A stretch of 21,803 nt of DNA from Temnopleurus reevesii (taxonomy: Eukaryota > Echinodermata > Echinoidea > Temnopleuroida > Temnopleuridae). The translations under genes were made by a program, and so were the position numbers. Within the stretch, counting starts at the first letter, position 1. The number at the start of each line of letters is the position of its first letter. The stretch is from the NCBI GenBank assembly GCA_036244855.1, contig BQKZ01000282.1:1-21803 (forward strand), in the 5' to 3' direction. The notes under the pieces were generated by a model. That model worked only from the letters and a program-made list of their open reading frames with translations, was not told the DNA's origin and searched no databases. This document shows positions 19,701 through 21,803 of this stretch, piece after piece.

Positions 19701-20687
19701 ACTTGTAAAAGATTAGAGAGATTGTTCATAATGCTGAAGAGAAGGCTTCATAGTACAACAGGTTATCTTTCTTGGAAATGTGAGTAGTCCCGAAAAGGAC
19801 CTACCAACTCTCGATGTTTCGATGATCATATTCTCATCATCTTCAAGAGAATGAGTATGTTCATAATGCTCTCAACAATTCAGAGGAATAACAACAAGAA
19901 TGTCTGTGTTGGATTTATTTAAAAGATCATTATGAAAGGGGATTGAATCAGTACCTCCCACTCTCCCTGAAACATATTCAAATATTTATGCAGTATCTCT
20001 GAAAGCAACATTTCTATTATGGTGTTTTCAATTTCATTCGAACTTAAGGAAGGGCACATCGCCCGTAATTTGCACTTCATAGTTTTGCGCGTCTGCGGAT
20101 TGTTACGTCACGGGTATTTGCACAAGTAATAATGAGTAAACGCACAAAGCTATGACAAACTACTTCTGGTCGACTGTGACTGTGACAAATGAAACCGAAA
20201 CCTCTATCCTGAAGCAATCTTGTCTCCTGCCTACCTTTCTGCTCTTGCTTTCTTCTTGTCTGCATCTGACAGTGTTACTGATCCTCCAAACTTCTGGGCA
20301 CGTAACAGCTTTTTCTGAGAATCAAAAATGCATTTCATATATTAGTATCATGTTTGATTTAAAAATAAATCTAGGGTAAAACAGAACAGATATTGTTCAA
20401 ATCAAAATCAAATCAATATTCTCAGGTACTACTTCTTGACTACAAAAACGATTTCTTTGAAGAATTAAAATCACCAAACACCTTCTGTTTCAGTAAAAAA
20501 AAAAAAAAAAAAAGATTATGCTCACCTCAGCATCTGTCATAGGTTTAGTAGTAGGAGAGGTGACCTTCTTGATTTCAGTTGGTTCTAGTTTAGACACTAC
20601 TTCCTCTTCAATCTCCTCTTCTAGCTCTAGTTCAACCTTTCTTGTGACGGCAGCTTCTTCTACTATGTCTGCTCCATCCTCAAGTTC
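13738..20687 (-). CDS. SARNP: SARNP (CIP29/Hcc-1/Tho1), mRNA-export factor; six 3' coding exons, 5' end outside
   Basis: The minus-strand join is 20687-20526, 20314-20235, 18950-18887, 17654-17583, 17266-17156 and 13779-13738. Phases fit at every junction and give about 176 residues to the TAG stop. Layout: an acidic Glu-rich linker (about residues 1-54 of this part), then five basic-RFG motifs (AQKFGG, AERFGM, AERFGK, KERFGA, AERFGM). The final KKRKRAERFGMA is nearly identical to the C-terminus of vertebrate SARNP, recalled from the family. SARNP is a nuclear protein that binds nucleic acid by an N-terminal SAP domain. Its tandem C-terminal motifs engage the helicase DDX39B (UAP56) of the TREX mRNA-export machinery (known of the family). 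The SAP domain exons are not in the window and must lie beyond 21803. Introns are 211 to 3376 bp, the last one swollen by nested transposons. Confidence 0.93.
14399..15500. mobile_element. TTAA-flanked DNA element with terminal inverted repeats of about 200 bp
   Basis: The left arm (14399-14606) and right arm (15283-15500) are inverse copies over about 210 bases, with shared blocks such as CTTGCTTTGATT, ATCAAAAAAAGTTTGAGC, AATAAGAAAGTTAT, TCACGTGACAT and GATGACGTAGGT. TTAA lies immediately outside both ends (14395-14398, 15501-15504). The centre is AT-rich with no transposase; the open frame 14906-14601 is composition-driven. The TTAA target recalls piggyBac, but the terminal bases do not start with the usual CCC, so the superfamily is open. 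Confidence 0.75.
15545..16476. mobile_element. Foldback element: giant palindrome of GGTCGCTATTCATAA-type repeats
   Basis: About 24 degenerate copies of a (G/T)TCGCTATTCATAA unit, spaced by A/G-rich 3-20 base linkers, run from the left end to 16080. About 19 copies in the opposite orientation (TTATGAATAGCGACC) run from 16081 to the right end. The turning point is TCGCTATTCGAATAGCGA. The outer ends match as inverted GGGGT..GCTCGCTATTCATAAGG (two mismatched bases). Long inverted repeats built from short tandem units are the hallmark of foldback (FB) elements, including the TU family described in sea urchins. There is no coding sequence and no clear target duplication. Confidence 0.85.
16487..16558 (-). 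pseudogene. Remnant of a Harbinger-type transposase N-terminus
   Basis: From ATG at 16558-16556 the minus strand reads MDARSIFALLEEEETLILCT and runs on until it enters the foldback element near 16476. A short basic/aliphatic start followed by Leu and an acidic run resembles the N-terminus of animal Harbinger transposases, from memory. Its place just inside the arm of a TTA-flanked element fits a transposase gene broken by the foldback insertion. At about 24 residues it is suggestive only. Confidence 0.35.
16866..17036. mobile_element. Small CAGTGGAAA inverted-repeat element
   Basis: TA/CAGTGGAAACTTTG on the left and AATTTCCACTG on the right give a 9-base inverted terminus (CAGTGGAAA) separated by 171 bp. 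It abuts the Harbinger-like element. TA is seen only on the left, so the Tc1/mariner-type call is tentative. Confidence 0.45.
17156..17266 (-). CDS. SARNP: SARNP coding exon (fourth RFG motif)
   Basis: Acceptor TCAG/ACTGAA and donor GAG/GTATGT bound 37 codons starting TEEAERIRKRKERFGAVTA and ending SDAE, phase 0 at both ends. RKRKERFG matches the penultimate motif of vertebrate SARNP. Confidence 0.93.
17583..17654 (-). CDS. SARNP: SARNP coding exon (third RFG motif)
   Basis: Acceptor CTCAG/TCC and donor AAG/GTATTG bound 24 codons, phase 0-0. DKLKQRAERFGKSVS corresponds to the DKLKERAQRFGL motif of vertebrate SARNP. Confidence 0.93.
17724..17893. mobile_element. MITE family C copy 2, inverted relative to copy 1
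   Basis: TTACAACTGCAACTGATTGC on the left and CAACTTGCAATCAATTACAA on the right are inverted arms. The inner part inverted (TTTCATATGTGTCTTGTCA) matches the core of 9484-9640. It lies in the SARNP intron upstream of exon 17583-17654. Confidence 0.6.
18626..18820. mobile_element. MITE family D copy 2
   Basis: GGGCAGGTTTACTAAAATATG on the left, an interior GACAACCCAAAAGCTTGCCC, and an eroded right arm (TTTATTCGTAAATCAACC) match 11120-11351 in order and orientation. It is within a SARNP intron, 67 bases from exon 18887-18950. The open frame 18716-18528 is a repeat by-product. Confidence 0.65.
18887..18950 (-). CDS. SARNP: SARNP coding exon (end of second RFG motif and linker)
   Basis: Acceptor GGACCAG/A behind a T-rich tract; donor ATA/GTAAGT. 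The first base completes an Arg codon begun in the previous exon, so the AER/FG motif is split by the intron. The rest is FGMPAKATAAAPTTQSKGIS plus Ile, an Ala/Pro/Thr linker. Confidence 0.92.
18995..19330. mobile_element. TA-flanked Tc1/mariner-type MITE interrupted by another MITE
   Basis: The left end TA/CAGACAAACCTG and the right end inverted TA/CAGTCACCTGTC share the terminus. Inside, TTAAGCGACCACCTG and its inverted counterpart TTTAAAGACCATCC continue the arms. TA is present on both sides (18993-18994 and 19331-19332). Its left arm is split by the element at 19007-19174. Without that insert it would be about 165 bp. Confidence 0.7.
19007..19174. mobile_element. Nested MITE (GGAGGTGTTTCACCAAG arms) with CTG target duplication
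   Basis: GGAGGTGTTTCACCAAG is a perfect 17-base terminal inverted repeat, with further inverted similarity (AACTTTAAGAACGACTT). The element is 168 bp. CTG at 19004-19006 and 19175-19177 flanks it; removing the insert and one CTG restores AACCTGCTTAAGCG, the expected arm of the outer element. Confidence 0.8.
19331..20234. other. SARNP intron sequence, mostly unassigned
   Basis: No exon is seen. The only recognisable piece is a possible Penelope-like fragment at 19774-19862. Open frames here show no domain. Confidence 0.45.
19774..19862 (-). repeat. Possible Penelope-like retroelement fragment
   Basis: The minus strand reads CTTGAAGATGATGAG, then ATCATCGAAACATCGAGAG and GGTCCTTTTCGGGACT. The combination GAAGATGATGAG...CGAAAC is common in Penelope-like element termini, which carry hammerhead-ribozyme-like motifs. 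The base before TGATGAG is A instead of the essential C, so an active ribozyme is not supported. Confidence 0.3.
20235..20314 (-). CDS. SARNP: SARNP coding exon (first RFG motif and start of second)
   Basis: Acceptor TTCTCAG/AAA, with TACTAAT about 30 bases upstream as a good branch-point match; donor AAAG/GTAGGC. It encodes KKLLRAQKFGGSVTLSDADK and then KKARAE plus two bases of Arg (phase 2). The first motif is QKFGG, a variant of the usual ERFG. The longer open frame on the minus strand nearby is in another frame. Confidence 0.93.
20495..20513 (+). repeat. A19 homopolymer (U-run after a SARNP 5' splice site)
   Basis: Nineteen A on the plus strand, i.e. 19 U in the SARNP pre-mRNA, starting 13 bases into the intron after the donor GAG/GTGAGC at 20526/20525. 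Confidence 0.95.
20526..20687 (-). CDS. SARNP: SARNP coding exon (acidic linker)
   Basis: Acceptor CTGTCAG/GAA and donor GAG/GTGAGC bound 54 codons, phase 0-0. It starts ELEDGADIVEEAAVTRKVEL and continues with Glu-rich sequence (LEEEIEEEVV), ending KKVTSPTTKPMTDAE. In the family this acidic segment connects the SAP domain to the RFG motifs. Confidence 0.9.
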
Positions 20688-20803
20688 CTGACAGAGAAAT
20701 CAATGGCACACAAATCTTTTACACAATTGCACACATATCATTCAGCAAAGTAATAATCAAAGAGAGATAAATACAATAACAAAATGAAATTCACCACATG
20801 TTA

Positions 20804-20934
20804 AGCCCCGGTCACATAGGGCCCCGGAAGCAACACGATTCAACACCACTTTTTGTTCGCGGGCAGCTAACTGTGAATTGAACAAAGAGTCGTGTTGAAT
20901 AGTGTTGCTTACAGGCTTCTAGGTGACTGGGGCC
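20804..20934. mobile_element. MITE family B copy 3, TTA-flanked, Harbinger type
   Basis: The left end AGCCCCGGTCACATAG and inverted right end GGCCCCAGTCACCTAG match, as do the inner AAGCAACACGATTCAACAC and AAGCAACACTATTCAACACG. TTA flanks both sides (20801-20803, 20935-20937). TTA target duplications and short TIRs point to PIF/Harbinger. Best-preserved member of the family; 131 bp, in a SARNP intron. Confidence 0.75.
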
Positions 20935-20937
20935 TTA

Positions 20938-21534
20938 CACATCAAATTCTGAAAGTAGTTCATTGAATGACGTAAATACACAGACAAATGCATACTCCTG
21001 ACATTTCAGTTCAAAAGAAATAAACGTGCTTGAATGTTGAAACCTCAATATAAGAAATCCATACAGAACACAATATAAACTATTTCTGCAAAATAAAGTC
21101 GGTCATGGACAATATAGAGCTGTGCGCCGTGTATTGAACTGTGAGGACACATCAATAAAAAGCTCTTCCGATTTGAATAGCTTTACAAAGAAGCATTGTA
21201 TTGGTGTTCAACTTAATTTTTCGGAAATAGATTCTATCATGTTACAGGTACACTCTCTACAGTATCATTTTCTAATCTGTTTCTTGCACTTCTTCACTGT
21301 TCTTGTAATCTTATTGCTGATTAATAAGGCACAGAATAAGATTCCTGAGAAGTCTTGGAAAATGAGATTGTTAGTGATTTTCGATTAGATATGACAACAT
21401 AGAAGCAGGGAGTTCATTCATGGAAAAAATTATTGTCAGTTATTTTTTACCTATTATTGTACACATTTCATGAGAATGTGTGTATCAAGGAATAATAGAT
21501 TAATGTAATTTTACCTCGTATGAATAACTAGATG
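20938..21534. other. SARNP intron, no exon identified
   Basis: I looked here for the SAP-domain exons on the minus strand and found none. A plus-strand open frame (21122-21388) encodes SSDLNSFTKK and LNFSEIDSIML, followed by a donor-like ACAG/GTACAC, but no domain can be named. Confidence 0.45.
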
Positions 21535-21803
21535 AATCCTCGACCGCGCACGGTCGAAATTTATGCCTCCGCCATCACGCAATCAGAAAGATATTTACGG
21601 CTTTATTGTTCCATGCCATCAGAAATCAAAAACATTTTTTCAAATTTTGGGCACTGCAACCTTTGACCCTTTGAACCCAAAATCTCATCAGTTCTTCCTC
21701 ACATGCTTATACATAATTAAGCTATACACTAAGTTTGAAAGAAATTGGTTCAATTTTTCTGTTATAAGTTATAACAATAATGAGCTTTATCAGGTTTTTC
21801 TGC
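21535..21803 (+). repeat. Widespread repeat with GGCGGAGGCATAAAT end, cut by window edge
   Basis: The start has a near-palindrome CGACCGCGCACGGTCG, then ATTTATGCCTCCGCC. Further on comes CTTTGACCCTTTGAACCCAAA, then AAATCTCATCAGTTCTTCCT and AAGTTTGAAAGAAATTGGTT. This series resembles an interspersed repeat seen in many invertebrate and fish genomes (recalled, not searched). The right end is outside the window. Confidence 0.5.

Noticed and set aside
21535..21570. Possible SARNP exon ending in a GAG/GTAAAA donor on the minus strand
   Set aside because: The sequence is the end of an interspersed repeat with the GGCGGAGGCATAAAT motif and shows no SAP-domain residues.

Overview
This is eukaryotic genomic DNA, AT-rich and full of repeats. 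GT/AG-spliced exons, secreted EGF and C-type lectin exons, and a dense load of small inverted-repeat transposons and LINE tails fit a marine invertebrate deuterostome, most likely an echinoderm such as a sea urchin. That placement is inferred from gene content and repeat style only. Nothing in the window is bacterial or viral.

Left part (1-4400, plus strand): the 3' end of a secreted or membrane gene. One EGF exon (811-912) is followed by two exons of a C-type lectin domain (2940-3142 and 4005-4268). Splice phases agree throughout, the stop is at 4266-4268, and a polyadenylation signal lies at 4363-4368. The last intron ends in a long TTC/CTC microsatellite that runs almost into the splice acceptor. 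The introns also hold a tRNA-like SINE piece and a LINE 3' tail.

Middle (4580-13700): no confident host gene. Two LINE 3' ends lie head to head (4583-5245 minus, 5313-6147 plus) and a third LINE C-terminus is at 7342-7560 (minus). From 8400 on there is a crowd of non-autonomous DNA transposons (MITEs). One family has about five copies between 8537 and 11612, and others have two or three copies spread over the window.

Right part (13738-20687, minus strand): the last six coding exons of SARNP (CIP29/Hcc-1/Tho1 family), an mRNA-export factor. The exons encode the acidic linker and five RFG-type motifs. The N-terminal SAP-domain exons must lie beyond 21803. All exon junctions are in phase and the reading frame is intact to the stop.

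Most striking: the 3.4-kb last intron of SARNP is almost entirely one nested transposon stack. A Harbinger-like element (13852-16859, TTA flanks, arms packed with CGAG/CTCG motifs) contains a TTAA-flanked element with arms of about 200 bp (14399-15500) and a 0.9-kb foldback palindrome (15545-16476). The palindrome is made of about 43 degenerate copies of a GGTCGCTATTCATAA-type unit. A transposase-like N-terminus survives at about 16487-16558. Other SARNP introns carry further MITEs, including a clean element-in-element insertion at 18995-19330.
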